NCBI RefSeq assembly: GCF_003259315.1
Contig: NZ_QLLT01000009.1
Coordinates: 186,001 to 250,000, forward strand
Direction of reading: 5' to 3'
DNA from: Kitasatospora sp. SolWspMP-SS2h
GTDB taxonomy: Bacteria > Actinomycetota > Actinomycetes > Streptomycetales > Streptomycetaceae
Length of the DNA stretch: 64,000 nt
The notes below the pieces were generated by a model. The model saw only the letters and a program-made list of their open reading frames with translations, made no database searches and had not been told where the DNA came from. The position numbers and the translations under genes were made by a program. Numbering within the stretch: position 1 is the first letter of the stretch; each line of letters opens with the position of its first letter. Of the stretch, positions 14,380-23,892 are shown in pieces.

Positions 14380-16721
14380 CCACCGACATCTGGTCCTGGG
14401 TGCACGACACCCACCGCCAGCTCGCCGAGTCCGGCCAGCACCGGCTGGCCGACGCGATCGCCGAGATCGCCGGGCACGCGGTGGACGGCCGCAACGAGCA
14501 GCTGGACGCGGTGTTCCCGGAGGCGCTGGCCTCCGCGCGGGCGCTGGGCCTGCCCTGGGTGGAGGTGTTCCTGCGGCACTGGCGGCTGCAGAACCTGCTC
14601 AACAAGCGCCACCAGGGCGAGGCCGCGATGTCCGAGGCGGTGTCGCTGCTGGAGTTCGCGCACCGCGAGGAGACCGCGTCCTGCCCGCAGTCGGTCTGCG
14701 CCGTCCAGGACTTCACCATCTGCCACGCCAACATCGACGGCCCCGGCTACGTCCCGGAGCGGCTCGCCGTGCTGGAGGAGGCGCTCCAGCGGGTCGAACC
14801 GGCCCGGGCCTGCTTCGACTGCCTGTCCCGCGAGTACGCCGACACCCTGGAGGACGACGGCCGCCCCGCGGACGCACTGACCCACCTCGACCGGGCCGAG
14901 ACCCGGATCACGGCGGCCGGCGAGCGGATCTCGCTCTCCTTCGTGCACAGCCGCGCCTCCGCGCTGCACCGGCTCGGCCGCCACCAGGACGCGCTGGACG
15001 CCTACGACACCGCCGAGCGCGCCCACGTCGCCGCCGGGAACCGGCTGGACGACGACGACCGGCGCAAGCTCGCCTCCGGCCGGGCCCTCCAGCTCGCCGC
15101 GCTCGGCCGCACCGGCCCTGCGCGGGAGCTGCTGCCGGACGCCGAGGAGGCCGACCGCTACCCCGACATCCGGCACCGCTGGTCCGCCGCCGTCGAACTG
15201 CTGGCCGCCGCCGGGGAGTTCGACAACGACGCCGCGCTCGGCGCCCGACTCGCCTCCTGGGCGGGCGAACTGGACGCGGCCGGCTCGCACCGCCCCTGCC
15301 TCGACCTGGTGCTGCGGGCCGGCCGGCTGGCCCTCGCCCGGGGCGCCCGCGAGGTCGCCCTGACGCTGGCCGGCACCGGCGCGCGCAAGCTCGGACAGCT
15401 CCGCAGCACCGCGGGCGTCGCCGGGCAGGTGGCCGCGCTGCGGGCCGCCGCCGAGGCCCTGCCCCGACCCGAACTGCCGGTCCCGGTGGATGAGTTGCCG
15501 CAGTGGCTGGCCGAGCACCGGCCCGACCCGGAGGCCGGCGCCGACCTGCTGGCCGCCGCGCTGGCCCGCGGCGAGCGGCCCGACACCGTCCTGGTGGTCA
15601 ACCTGGCCGGCGCCCTCGGCGCGCTCGGCCACACCCGGGCCGTCACCGAGCTCGCCTGGGCCCAGCTGGAGGTGGACCCCGGCCACGAGTACCTCACCGG
15701 CATGCTCGGCCAGTTGCTGATCGACGCCGAGGACGGCGAGGGCGTCGACCGGCTGGCCACCCGGCTGGCCGCCGCCGGCGAACCGGCCGACGGACACTGG
15801 CTGCGGGCCCGCTGGGCCGCCGCCCAGGCCCGCTGGGCCGAGGTCGGCGAACAGTGCGCCGCCGTCCTCGTCCACTCGCCCGAGGCGCTCAACACCCGCC
15901 GGCTCGCCGCCACCGCCGCCACCCGGCGCGGCGACCACGCCGAGGCCCAGCGGCTGTACGAGGACCTGCTCGCGCACGCCCTCGACCCGGCCGAGGCCGG
16001 CGAGGACCAGGCGCACCGCACCGTCCAGGAACCCGACCTGTGGCACCTGGCCACCGCCGCCACCGCCAACCGCGACTGGGCGGCCGTCCGCGCCGCCGGA
16101 GCCCGGATCGGCATCGAGTTCGACACCGACAGCGGCCCCGTCGACGAGGAGTGGCAGCTGATCGAACTGCGCGTCCCCCGCGCCGACGGCACCACCACCG
16201 ACCTGCCCGCCCTGCGCACCGGCCCGGCCACCGCCCGGGTGCTGCCGGTGCTCGGCGAGGACCTCGACCTCAACCACGGCGACGTCGCGGTCTTCTCCCC
16301 GGCCGTCCTCAACGACCGCCCGGAGCCCGGCTCCCCGGACGCCGCGGACTGGCACCCGGTCTTCGAGTTCCTCACCCTGCTCGACCCGGCCGGCTACACC
16401 ACCTACTGGCTCGACGGCGGCCGCCCCGCGGACGAGGACTGGTACGCCCTGCGCGACGCCCTCCGGGCCGCCGGGTACGCGGTCTGGGTCTACAGCGGCG
16501 ACCAGTACCGGATCGCCGACCCGGCCGGCGACGAGAACGGCCTCCCCGGCATCTACGCCGCCCTCGGCGTCCCGCCCACCGGCACCGCCGCCCAGGCCGA
16601 CACCCTCCTCACCGAACTCACCGCCCACCTGCCCCACCCACTGGCCTGGCCCGCCCTCGCCGAAGCGGCGGGCGCCGACCCGGCCCGCCACCGGGAGATC
16701 GCCGAGACCTACGGGCTCTGA
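14376..16721 (+). CDS. Large tetratricopeptide-like protein coupled to the HSP90-like gene
   Basis: 781 residues, starting at the ATG that overlaps the HSP90-like stop. Residues 1-570 are a chain of paired helices; clear TPR-like units are ADALTHLDRAETRITAAG, SFVHSRASALHRLGRHQDAL and AATRRGDHAEAQRLYEDLL. From about 580 there is a different domain, with WQLIELRVPRADGTTTDLPA, VLGEDLDLNHGDVAVFSP, FEFLTLLDPAGYTTYWLDGG and YRIADPAGDENGLPG; it resembles a globular alpha/beta fold I cannot name. Cysteines CFDC near 146-149 might be structural. The context suggests a co-chaperone or client adaptor of the HSP90-like protein. This is inferred from coupling only. Confidence 0.8.
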   Translation: MTTDIWSWVHDTHRQLAESGQHRLADAIAEIAGHAVDGRNEQLDAVFPEALASARALGLPWVEVFLRHWRLQNLLNKRHQGEAAMSEAVSLLEFAHREETASCPQSVCAVQDFTICHANIDGPGYVPERLAVLEEALQRVEPARACFDCLSREYADTLEDDGRPADALTHLDRAETRITAAGERISLSFVHSRASALHRLGRHQDALDAYDTAERAHVAAGNRLDDDDRRKLASGRALQLAALGRTGPARELLPDAEEADRYPDIRHRWSAAVELLAAAGEFDNDAALGARLASWAGELDAAGSHRPCLDLVLRAGRLALARGAREVALTLAGTGARKLGQLRSTAGVAGQVAALRAAAEALPRPELPVPVDELPQWLAEHRPDPEAGADLLAAALARGERPDTVLVVNLAGALGALGHTRAVTELAWAQLEVDPGHEYLTGMLGQLLIDAEDGEGVDRLATRLAAAGEPADGHWLRARWAAAQARWAEVGEQCAAVLVHSPEALNTRRLAATAATRRGDHAEAQRLYEDLLAHALDPAEAGEDQAHRTVQEPDLWHLATAATANRDWAAVRAAGARIGIEFDTDSGPVDEEWQLIELRVPRADGTTTDLPALRTGPATARVLPVLGEDLDLNHGDVAVFSPAVLNDRPEPGSPDAADWHPVFEFLTLLDPAGYTTYWLDGGRPADEDWYALRDALRAAGYAVWVYSGDQYRIADPAGDENGLPGIYAALGVPPTGTAAQADTLLTELTAHLPHPLAWPALAEAAGADPARHREIAETYGL

Positions 16722-16768
16722 CTGCCTCCGACCGCCTCCGGGGCCCGCGGCGGCCTCCGGCGGTCGAC

Positions 16769-16799
16769 CGGCCGTCCGCGCTGTCGGCGCGGGCGGCCG
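16769..16799. terminator. Hairpin between convergent genes
   Basis: CGGCCGTCCGCGC (16769-16781) and GCGCGGGCGGCCG (16787-16799) form a 13-bp stem with one mismatch (a G-U wobble in the plus-strand RNA) and a 5-nt loop, between the TPR gene and the convergent CDF gene. Confidence 0.6.
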
Positions 16800-16821
16800 T
16801 CCTGCCGGGCGACGGCAGCCG

Positions 16822-17802
16822 TCAGACCCGGTCCGACCGGGGCGGGGTGGGGTCGAGGTAGACGCGGGTGACGGACGGGACGGCGTGGCGGACGGCGCGT
16901 TCGGCGCGGTCGCAGGCGGTCTCGATGTCGGTGGCGGTGGCGAGGTCGGCGAAGTCGACCTTGGCGGCGACCAGGACGTCGTCGGGGCCGTGCACGCTGG
17001 TGACCAGGTCGAGGACCCGGACGACCTGGGGCTGGGCGGTCAGGGCCTCGGTGATGGCGCGTTCGTAGCGTTCGGGGAGCGAGCGGCCGATCAGCAGGGA
17101 GGCGTTGTCCCGGGCCAGGACGTAGGCCACCCAGGCGAGCAGGGCGCCGATCAGGACGGAGGCCAGGCCGTCCCACAGGGCGTCGCCGGTGAGCTGGGCG
17201 CCGAGCAGGCCGCCGAAGGCGAACAGCAGGCCGACCAGGGCGGCGCAGTCCTCCAGGAAGACGGCCTTCACGGCGGTGTCGGAGGTGTGCCGCAGGTAGC
17301 GATAGCCGCCGACGTCGAGCCGCCGGGTCTCGTCGCGCAGCTGACGCACCGTCCGGGAGAGCGAGACGGACTCCAGGACGAAGGCGACGGCCAGGATCAG
17401 GTAGGAGAGGGCCGGGCTGCCCAGCTCCTCGCCGTACTGGAAGGTGTGGATGCCGTCGTGGATCGAGAACACCGCGCCGCCGACGAAGGTGGCGAAGGAG
17501 GCGAGCAGCGCCCACAGGTAGCGCTCGCGGCCGTAGCCGAGCGGGTGCTTGTCGTCGGCGGGGCGGGTGCTGCGCTTGAGGGAGAGGAAGAGCAGCACCT
17601 CGGTGACGGTGTCGGCGAAGGAGTGCGCGGCCTCGGAGAGCATCGCGCTGGAGCCGCTGATCGCGCCCGCCACGGCCTTGGCCAGGGCGATGCCGAGGTT
17701 GCACAGGCCCGCGACGACCACCGTGGTGACGCTCTCGCCGCCGCCCTCCCCGGGGTCCTCGGTCGCCGTCGGGCCGCCGGCCGCCGTCCGCTGCTCGCTC
17801 AT
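16822..17802 (-). CDS. Cation diffusion facilitator family metal transporter
   Basis: 326 residues with about six membrane helices. The CDF fingerprint is visible: in SGSSAMLSEAAHSFADTVTEV the HxxxD pair of the transport site lies in helix II, and the second site is LEDCAALVGLLFA in helix V. The cytoplasmic C-terminal ferredoxin-like domain (about 230-320: YERAITEALTAQPQVVRVLD, then DDVLVAAKVDFADL) is typical. It likely exports Zn2+ or a related divalent cation in exchange for protons. The metal cannot be fixed from sequence. It is divergent from the ThrE-type gene. Confidence 0.92.
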   Translation of the reverse strand: MSEQRTAAGGPTATEDPGEGGGESVTTVVVAGLCNLGIALAKAVAGAISGSSAMLSEAAHSFADTVTEVLLFLSLKRSTRPADDKHPLGYGRERYLWALLASFATFVGGAVFSIHDGIHTFQYGEELGSPALSYLILAVAFVLESVSLSRTVRQLRDETRRLDVGGYRYLRHTSDTAVKAVFLEDCAALVGLLFAFGGLLGAQLTGDALWDGLASVLIGALLAWVAYVLARDNASLLIGRSLPERYERAITEALTAQPQVVRVLDLVTSVHGPDDVLVAAKVDFADLATATDIETACDRAERAVRHAVPSVTRVYLDPTPPRSDRV

Positions 17803-18079
17803 AACCGGTCATTGTGTCCGGTTCGCGGGTTTTCGTCCCGGAAGGGGGCGGGGCATGTCCCGGGCGGTCGCCGACCGGCGCGGCGGCGGCGGGGAGGCGG
17901 GGCGGGGCCGGGACGGCGGTGCGGCGGCAGGGCCGGGGAGGCGGGGCGGCGGGGCCTGGACGGCCGGTCCGGCGGGGCCCGCGCGGCCCGTTGTTCGCAC
18001 CGTCGCCGCTGATCGGGCAAGGTGGAGGCCAGGAGGCGGCCCCGACCGGGCGGGCGGCCGGGGTGGTGGAGGAAGTGCC

Positions 18080-19801
18080 GTGTCCGATCGCGAGCCGGAG
18101 GGCGTGCCGGCACCGGAAGCGCCGCCCACCGAGGGGCTGCTCGGGCCGGACGCGCCGCCGATCGAACGGCCCGTCAGCGTGCCGCACGCGCCGGCGCCGG
18201 TGCAGACCGAGGGCCTGCTCGGGCACCAGTCCGCGCCCGAGGCCGCGGAGCCGGTCCGGGCCCGCCGCAACCCGCTCCTCCAGGACACCCTGACGCCCGA
18301 GGAGTGGAACGCGGCCGGCTACACCCCGTCGCACGGCCTCGACCTGGCCGAGCTGCACAAGGGCGCCCCCGGCGACGCCCCCTGGCCGGACCGGATGCGC
18401 ACCCTGCTGCGGACGCCGATGGCCGAGCGCCCGGCGTTCGAGCGCACCGCCCGCGAACTGCACCCCGCCGCCGGGGCGCAGGCCCAGCGCAACGTGCCGC
18501 GGGTGCTCGACCTGTCGCTGCGGATCGGCGAACTGCTGCTCGCCAGCGGCGAGGCCGCCGAGGACGTGGAGGCCGCGATGCTCGGCATCGCGCACGCGTA
18601 CCGGCTCGACCACTGCGAACCGCAGGTCACCTTCACGCTGATCTCGATCTCCCACCAGCCCTCGCTGATCGACCCGCCGGTCACCGCGGACCGGGTGGTG
18701 CGCCGCCGCACCTCCGACTACACCCGGCTGGCCGCCGTGTACGAGCTGGTCGCCGACATCACCGCCGAGCAGGTCACCGTCAACGACGCCTACCGGCGGC
18801 TGGCCGGCATCCGCCGCAACCGGCACCCGTACCCGGGGTGGCTGATGGCGGTGGCCACCGGGCTGCTGGCCGGGGCGGCGTCCTTCCTGGTCGGCGGGCA
18901 GAGGGACTCCACGGCCTGGCTGGTGTTCGTCTCCGCGTTCACCACCGCGGTGGTCGGCGACCGGCTGGCCTCCGCGATCGCCCGCCGCGGGCTGCCGGAG
19001 TTCTACCAGTTCGTGGTCGCGGCGATGCCCGCCGCGCTCTGCGGCATCCTGCTGTCCTTCAACGAACTGCACCTGCGCGGCTCGGTGGTGATCACCGGCG
19101 GGCTGTTCGCGCTGCTGCCCGGCCGGGCCATGGTCGCCGCCGTGCAGGACGGCCTGACCGGCTTCTACATCACCGCCGCCGCCCGGCTGCTGGAGGTGAT
19201 GTACCTGATCGCGGGCATCGTCATCGGCGTGATGCTGGTGCTGTACGTCGGCGTCAACTACAACGCCCGGCTCAGGCCGGACGAGAGCCTGGGCGGCACC
19301 GCCAACCCGCCGGTCCAGCTGGTCGCCGCGGTGGTGCTGGCGCTGGCCTTCGCGATGCTGCTGCAGACCGACCGGCGCGCGCTGCCGATGGTGGTGGCGA
19401 ACGCCGCGGTCGGCTGGACCACGTACGGCGTGCTCACCCGCAACGCGGGCGTCTCGGCGATCGTCGCCACCGGCCTGGCGGCGGGCTTGGTCGGCCTGTT
19501 CGGCCAGCTGCTGGCCCGCTACCGGTCGGCCTCCGCGCTGCCGTACGTGACCGCCGCGATAGGACCGCTGATGCCCGGTTCGGCGCTCTACCTCGGCATG
19601 CTGGCGTTCGCCCAGGGCCACGCCGGGACGGGGCTGGTCTCCGCCTCCCGGGCGGTCGCGCTGGCGCTGGCGCTGGCCATCGGCGTCAACCTCGGCGGCG
19701 AGGTGGCCCGGCTGTTCCTGAAGAACCCCGGCGCGAGCGACCGGGACACCCCGCACGTGCTGCTCCCGCGCCGGGCGGCGAAGCGCACCCGCGGCTTCTG
19801 A
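18080..19801 (+). CDS. Threonine/serine exporter (ThrE) family protein
   Basis: 573 residues from a GTG at 18080 preceded by GGAGG; a longer open frame reaches back into the divergent neighbour but has no supporting site. Residues 1-115 are an acidic, Pro-rich cytoplasmic extension with a partly repeated TEGLLG motif (15-21 and 43-48). The ThrE domain follows, with VLDLSLRIGELLLASGEAAEDVEAAM and ITAEQVTVNDAYRRLAGI as the soluble part, then about ten membrane helices, including PGRAMVAAVQDGLTG. It probably exports small amino acids. The next gene on the same strand starts 119 bp later. Confidence 0.88.
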   Translation: MSDREPEGVPAPEAPPTEGLLGPDAPPIERPVSVPHAPAPVQTEGLLGHQSAPEAAEPVRARRNPLLQDTLTPEEWNAAGYTPSHGLDLAELHKGAPGDAPWPDRMRTLLRTPMAERPAFERTARELHPAAGAQAQRNVPRVLDLSLRIGELLLASGEAAEDVEAAMLGIAHAYRLDHCEPQVTFTLISISHQPSLIDPPVTADRVVRRRTSDYTRLAAVYELVADITAEQVTVNDAYRRLAGIRRNRHPYPGWLMAVATGLLAGAASFLVGGQRDSTAWLVFVSAFTTAVVGDRLASAIARRGLPEFYQFVVAAMPAALCGILLSFNELHLRGSVVITGGLFALLPGRAMVAAVQDGLTGFYITAAARLLEVMYLIAGIVIGVMLVLYVGVNYNARLRPDESLGGTANPPVQLVAAVVLALAFAMLLQTDRRALPMVVANAAVGWTTYGVLTRNAGVSAIVATGLAAGLVGLFGQLLARYRSASALPYVTAAIGPLMPGSALYLGMLAFAQGHAGTGLVSASRAVALALALAIGVNLGGEVARLFLKNPGASDRDTPHVLLPRRAAKRTRGF

Positions 19802-19920
19802 CCCCGCGCCCCGCTCCCGCGCCGACCCCCGCCCCGCCGTCCGACCCCCGCCCGCCGACCCCCGCGCCCCGCTCCCTCGTCGACCCGCGCGCCGACCCCC
19901 GCCGGAAGAGGCACCACCCG
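19802..19920. repeat. Degenerate CCGACCCCCGC tandem repeat
   Basis: Between the ThrE-type and following membrane-protein genes, CCGACCCCCGC-like units recur at about 19821, 19842, 19857 and 19894, separated by CGCCCCGCTCCC-type spacers. No gene is visible. The region includes the GGAAGAGGC ribosome-site-like run just before the ATG at 19921. Confidence 0.55.
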
Positions 19921-20898
19921 ATGATCAGTGCACTGCTGGACGGCTACCGCCACCACATCGTGGACGCCCACAAGCAGCCGCTGTTCCTGCTGCTGGTCGG
20001 GTTCATCACCTCGTTCGCGTTCATCCGGTTCAGCACCCGGATGATCCGCGCCCAGGTCCGCTGGTGGCCCGGCAACATCACCCCCGGCGGACTGCACATC
20101 CACCACATGGTGTTCGGCCTCGGCTTCCTGCTGCTCGGCGGCACCGGCGCCTTCGCCACCGACGGCGGGCACCCCTGGATCGACTGGTTCGGCCTCTCCT
20201 TCGGCATCGGCTGCGGGCTGGTGCTGGACGAGTTCGCGCTGATCCTGCACCTGGACGACGTGTACTGGAGCGAGCAGGGCCGCAAGTCGGTGGACGCGGT
20301 GATCCTCGGCATCCTGCTCACCGCGCTGCTGCTCACCGGCTACGTCCCGCTCGGCGTCGTCCCCGGGCAGGACACCCGCTGGGGGCTGGTCGCGGTGATC
20401 GGGGTCAACGCGCTGGTCTGCCTGGCCGCGCTGCTCAAGGGCAAGGTCTGGACCGGACTGCTCGGCATCATGGTGCCCGGCCTGTCCTGGATCGGCGCGA
20501 TCCGGCTGGCCCGCCCCTCCAGCCCCTGGGCGCGCTGGCGGTACGCCGGACGCCCCCGCCGGATGGCCCGCGCGGTCCGGCGCGAACGGCGGCTGCACGC
20601 CCGGACGGACCGGGCCCGCACCTGGCTGTTCGACCTGATCGCCGGGGCGCCCGACAAGGTCCCGGCCGGGCACCCGAAGGCGCAGGCGGTGGCCGAGCGG
20701 ATGGCCGCCCGGGCGCTCGCCCACCGGCGCCGGCCGGGCCGGGGCGTCCCGGGCGGGCACCCGGACGGCCCGGCGGCGCTCGGCGGCGACCCGGCGCGGC
20801 GGGCCCGGGCCCAGCGCCGCCGCCGCACCGTCCGGGCCGGGCGGGTGCGGACCACCGCGACCGGGCCGGGGCGGACCTGGGGGCGGGGGATTCGTTGA
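19921..20898 (+). CDS. Integral membrane protein of unknown function
   Basis: 325 residues. Five to six membrane helices occupy residues 20-205 (PLFLLLVGFITSFAFI, GLGFLLLGGTGAFA, SFGIGCGLVLDEFAL, VILGILLTALLLTGYVPLG, GLVAVIGVNALVCLAAL, GLLGIMVPGLSWIGAI). A conserved-looking polar stretch WWPGNITPGGLHIHHMVFGLG places three His between the first helices, a possible metal or haem site. The C-terminus is Arg-rich and basic. I do not recognise a named family with known function. Confidence 0.75.
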   Translation: MISALLDGYRHHIVDAHKQPLFLLLVGFITSFAFIRFSTRMIRAQVRWWPGNITPGGLHIHHMVFGLGFLLLGGTGAFATDGGHPWIDWFGLSFGIGCGLVLDEFALILHLDDVYWSEQGRKSVDAVILGILLTALLLTGYVPLGVVPGQDTRWGLVAVIGVNALVCLAALLKGKVWTGLLGIMVPGLSWIGAIRLARPSSPWARWRYAGRPRRMARAVRRERRLHARTDRARTWLFDLIAGAPDKVPAGHPKAQAVAERMAARALAHRRRPGRGVPGGHPDGPAALGGDPARRARAQRRRRTVRAGRVRTTATGPGRTWGRGIR

Positions 20899-21146
20899 AG
20901 GGCGTTGAAAACCGGGATGGTGCGTCGGCGAACCGGTAGGGTTCGTGGACATCCCTCCCGGTGCGGCGCAGTTGCCCGTTCAGACAATCCGACATCTCAC
21001 CCGCACGGCCGTATGGCGATGGCGCTGAGCCACCGTCAGGTCTGAGAATCTTGCGGTGCGTGACCGGAGTGACCGGATTGTCACGTCATGGGATGTCCGG
21101 CTGATCGTCGGAATCCCGCCGCCACCCGCCGAGAGGGGACCACGTC

Positions 21147-22469
21147 GTGCCGCGCAGGTTCCTCCCCGCCCTTCTCCTCGCCGGCGCCGCCCTGCTCGCG
21201 CTGCTGCCCGCCGCCAACGCCCCCGCCGCGCCGGCCGCCGCACCCGCGGCCCTGCCGGAAGCCCCGCCCGAAGCCCCGCCCGCGGCCCTGCCGGGAGCCC
21301 TGTCGGCCGCCGCGCCCGCGGACGACCCGGAGCCCGGCTTCCCCAGCGCGGACGACGTCGCCCGGGCCCGGGCCGAAGCCGACGCCAAGGCCGCCGACAC
21401 CACCGCCGTGGAGGCCCGGCTGGCCGCCGCCCGGGACGAGCTCGACCGGGCCGGGCAGGCCGCCGAACAGGCCGTCGAGGCGTACAACGGCGCACTCGTC
21501 CGGCTCGGCCGGGCCCAGGACGCCTCCCGGGCCGCCGCCGAGCGCTCCACCGCCGCCGAGGCCGCCCACACCGAGGCCGTCGACCGGGCCGCCGGGCTGC
21601 TCGCCGAGATGTACCGGCAGGGCGCCTCGCCCCAACTCTCGGCCATCAACGCCCTGCTGGGCACCAGCGGCACGGCCTCGCTGTCCAGCCGGGCCGCCGC
21701 CGTCGGCACCGCCGGCGCCCAGACCCGGCAGATCCTCGACGACGCCACCCGCACCGCGAAGGCCGCCGCCCGGGCCGCCGACGAGGCCCGCACCGCCGAG
21801 ACCGCCGCCCGCGCCGCCGCCGAGACCGTCCGCACCGCCAAGGAGCAGGCCCAGCGACGGGTCGCCGACCAGCAGCAGCAGGTCGCCGAGATCGGCCGCC
21901 GCCGGGAGGCCCTGCTCGCCGAACTCGCCACCGCCCGCGACACCACCGTCGAACTCGAACGGCAGCGCCAGGAGGCCCTCGACGCCCTCGCCGCCCGCGC
22001 GGCCGAGGAGGCCGCCCGCCGGGCCCAGGCCGAGGCCGAGGCGGCCGCCGCCGCCCAGGCCGCCCGGCACCACGCCGCCCCGCAGCGCGAGAGCGCCTGG
22101 TCGGCGGGCGGCTCCGAGGCCGCGCTCGCCTTCGCCCGGTCCGTCGTCGGCCTGCCCTACATCTGGGGCGGCGAGGGTCCGCAGGGCTATGACTGCTCCG
22201 GCCTGACCATGATGGCCTGGCGGCGCGGCGGCAAGCAGCTCACCCACTTCGCCGCCGACCAGTACGCCGAGTCCACCCCCGTCGGCTACGCCCAGCTCCG
22301 GCCCGGCGACCTGGTCTTCTGGACCAAGACCGGCCGCGCCGCCGACATCTACCACGTCGCCATCTACCTCGGCGACGACCAGATGATCGAGGCCCCCCGG
22401 CCCGGCGCCGCGATCAAGCAGGCCAGCCTCTGGATCATGGGCCGCCCGGACTTCTACGCCCGCCCCTGA
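21147..22469 (+). CDS. Secreted NlpC/P60 peptidoglycan hydrolase
   Basis: 440 residues from a GTG at 21147. A signal peptide (about 1-28, with FLPALLLAGAALLALLP) and an Ala/Pro-rich spacer precede a long coiled coil (about 75-300, Ala/Arg/Glu heptads). The C-terminal NlpC/P60 domain (about 325-440) contains the catalytic Cys in YDCSGLTMMAW and the catalytic His in YHVAIYLGDD. It cleaves stem peptides of peptidoglycan outside the cell; the coiled coil probably controls or positions the catalytic domain as in RipA/CwlO-type enzymes. Confidence 0.92.
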   Translation: MPRRFLPALLLAGAALLALLPAANAPAAPAAAPAALPEAPPEAPPAALPGALSAAAPADDPEPGFPSADDVARARAEADAKAADTTAVEARLAAARDELDRAGQAAEQAVEAYNGALVRLGRAQDASRAAAERSTAAEAAHTEAVDRAAGLLAEMYRQGASPQLSAINALLGTSGTASLSSRAAAVGTAGAQTRQILDDATRTAKAAARAADEARTAETAARAAAETVRTAKEQAQRRVADQQQQVAEIGRRREALLAELATARDTTVELERQRQEALDALAARAAEEAARRAQAEAEAAAAAQAARHHAAPQRESAWSAGGSEAALAFARSVVGLPYIWGGEGPQGYDCSGLTMMAWRRGGKQLTHFAADQYAESTPVGYAQLRPGDLVFWTKTGRAADIYHVAIYLGDDQMIEAPRPGAAIKQASLWIMGRPDFYARP

Positions 22470-22599
22470 CCCGGGGCCGGCCCCGGTCGACCGCCGGTGC
22501 GGCGCGGGGTGCGGTGTGCGGGGGACGGGGTGCGGGGCGGGGTGCGGGGGCGGGGAAAACCGGGTGCCCGGTCCGGGAGGGGCGTCGTACGGTGGGCCG

Positions 22600-23892
22600 A
22601 TGGGCAACGACGCGCAGCAGGGCCCCCGCCGGGGCATCGAGATCCGGCCGATCACCCGCGAGGAGCTGGCCGACTGGGACCGGGCGGTCTCGCTCGGGTT
22701 CATGCGCCCGCACGTCGCCCCGGCGACGCAGTGGCGCGAGCTGCTGTTCGAGCCCGGGCGGATGCTGGCGGCCTTCGACCACGAGGTCCCGGAGGCGGAC
22801 CGGCCGCGCTGCGTCGCGACCTTCCGCAGCTTCGACACCGGGCTGACGGTGCCCGGCGGGGAGCTGCTGCCGGTCGACGCGATCACCGGCGTCACGGTCA
22901 ACTCCACCCACCGCCGGCGCGGCCTGCTCAGCGGCATGATGCGGCACGACCTGGCCGCCGCCCGCGCGCGCGGTTCGGCCGCCGCCATCCTGATCGCCGC
23001 CGAGCACAACATCTACGGCCGGTTCGGCTTCGGCTCGGCCGTCCCGCTGGCGGGCTGGCGGGTCGACGTGCTGCGCTCCGGCGGCATCCGGTCCGGGCTG
23101 CCGGTGCACGAGGGCCACCGGATCGACTTCGCCACCCCGGAGGAGTTCGCCAAGTTCGGCCCCGACCTGCACGAGCGCTGGCGCCCCACCCAGCCCGGCG
23201 CGATCGGCCGCCCCGACGCGTGGTGGCGGCTGCGGACGGGTGAGGTCGAGCTGCCCGGCCTCGACTGGAAGCAGGGCTTCACCGCCTTCCACCGCACCGC
23301 CGACGGCACCCTCACCGGCATGATCGACTACACCGTCGAGGACAAGTGGGACGGCGCGTACCCCGACTGCCCGCTGACCGTCCGGGACTTCGTCGCGCTG
23401 GACCGGAAGACCGCCAACGCGCTCTGGGCGTACGCCTTCTCCGTCGACTGGGTGCGCCAGGTGGTCGCCCCCCACCTCGGCCCCGGGGACGTGCTGCCGC
23501 TGCTGCTCGACGACCCGCGCGGCGCCAAGCCGCACGAGGAGACCGCCGACTTCACCTGGCTGCGGCTGCTCGACCTGCCCGCCGCGTTCGCCGCCCGCCG
23601 CTACGAGGCCCCCGGCCGCCTGGTGCTGGACGTCGCCGACCGCGAGGGCTGGACGGCCGGGCGCTGGGCGCTGGAGACCGCCGCCGACGGCACCGGCCGG
23701 ATCACCCGCACCGAGGACCCCGCCGACCTCGCGCTCGACGTCTCCCGGCTCGGCAGCCTCTACCTCGGCGGCGGCAACGCGGCCCGGCTCGCCGACGCCG
23801 CGCTGCTCACCGAGCACACCCCGGGCGCGGCCGTCCGGGCCGACACCCTGCTGCGCACCGCCCGCGCCCCGTGGAACCCGGACGGCTTCTGA
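22600..23892 (+). CDS. Eis-type GNAT N-acetyltransferase
   Basis: 430 residues from an ATG at 22600. The N-terminal GNAT domain has the acetyl-CoA loop THRRRGLLSGMM and the family motif IYGRFGFGSAVPLAGW. The second GNAT-like half (about 190-300) and the C-terminal SCP2-like domain, with RLVLDVADREGW and SRLGSLYLGGGNAARLADAA, complete the Eis architecture. Eis enzymes acetylate amines such as aminoglycosides or protein lysines. The substrate here is not known. It is a single-gene unit followed by a 342-bp non-coding gap. Confidence 0.92.
   Translation: MGNDAQQGPRRGIEIRPITREELADWDRAVSLGFMRPHVAPATQWRELLFEPGRMLAAFDHEVPEADRPRCVATFRSFDTGLTVPGGELLPVDAITGVTVNSTHRRRGLLSGMMRHDLAAARARGSAAAILIAAEHNIYGRFGFGSAVPLAGWRVDVLRSGGIRSGLPVHEGHRIDFATPEEFAKFGPDLHERWRPTQPGAIGRPDAWWRLRTGEVELPGLDWKQGFTAFHRTADGTLTGMIDYTVEDKWDGAYPDCPLTVRDFVALDRKTANALWAYAFSVDWVRQVVAPHLGPGDVLPLLLDDPRGAKPHEETADFTWLRLLDLPAAFAARRYEAPGRLVLDVADREGWTAGRWALETAADGTGRITRTEDPADLALDVSRLGSLYLGGGNAARLADAALLTEHTPGAAVRADTLLRTARAPWNPDGF

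Noticed and set aside
20899..21146. Possible c-di-AMP (ydaO) riboswitch before the NlpC/P60 gene, as occurs for some Streptomyces cell-wall hydrolases
   Set aside because: The conserved ydaO core elements are not recognisable in the 248-bp leader.
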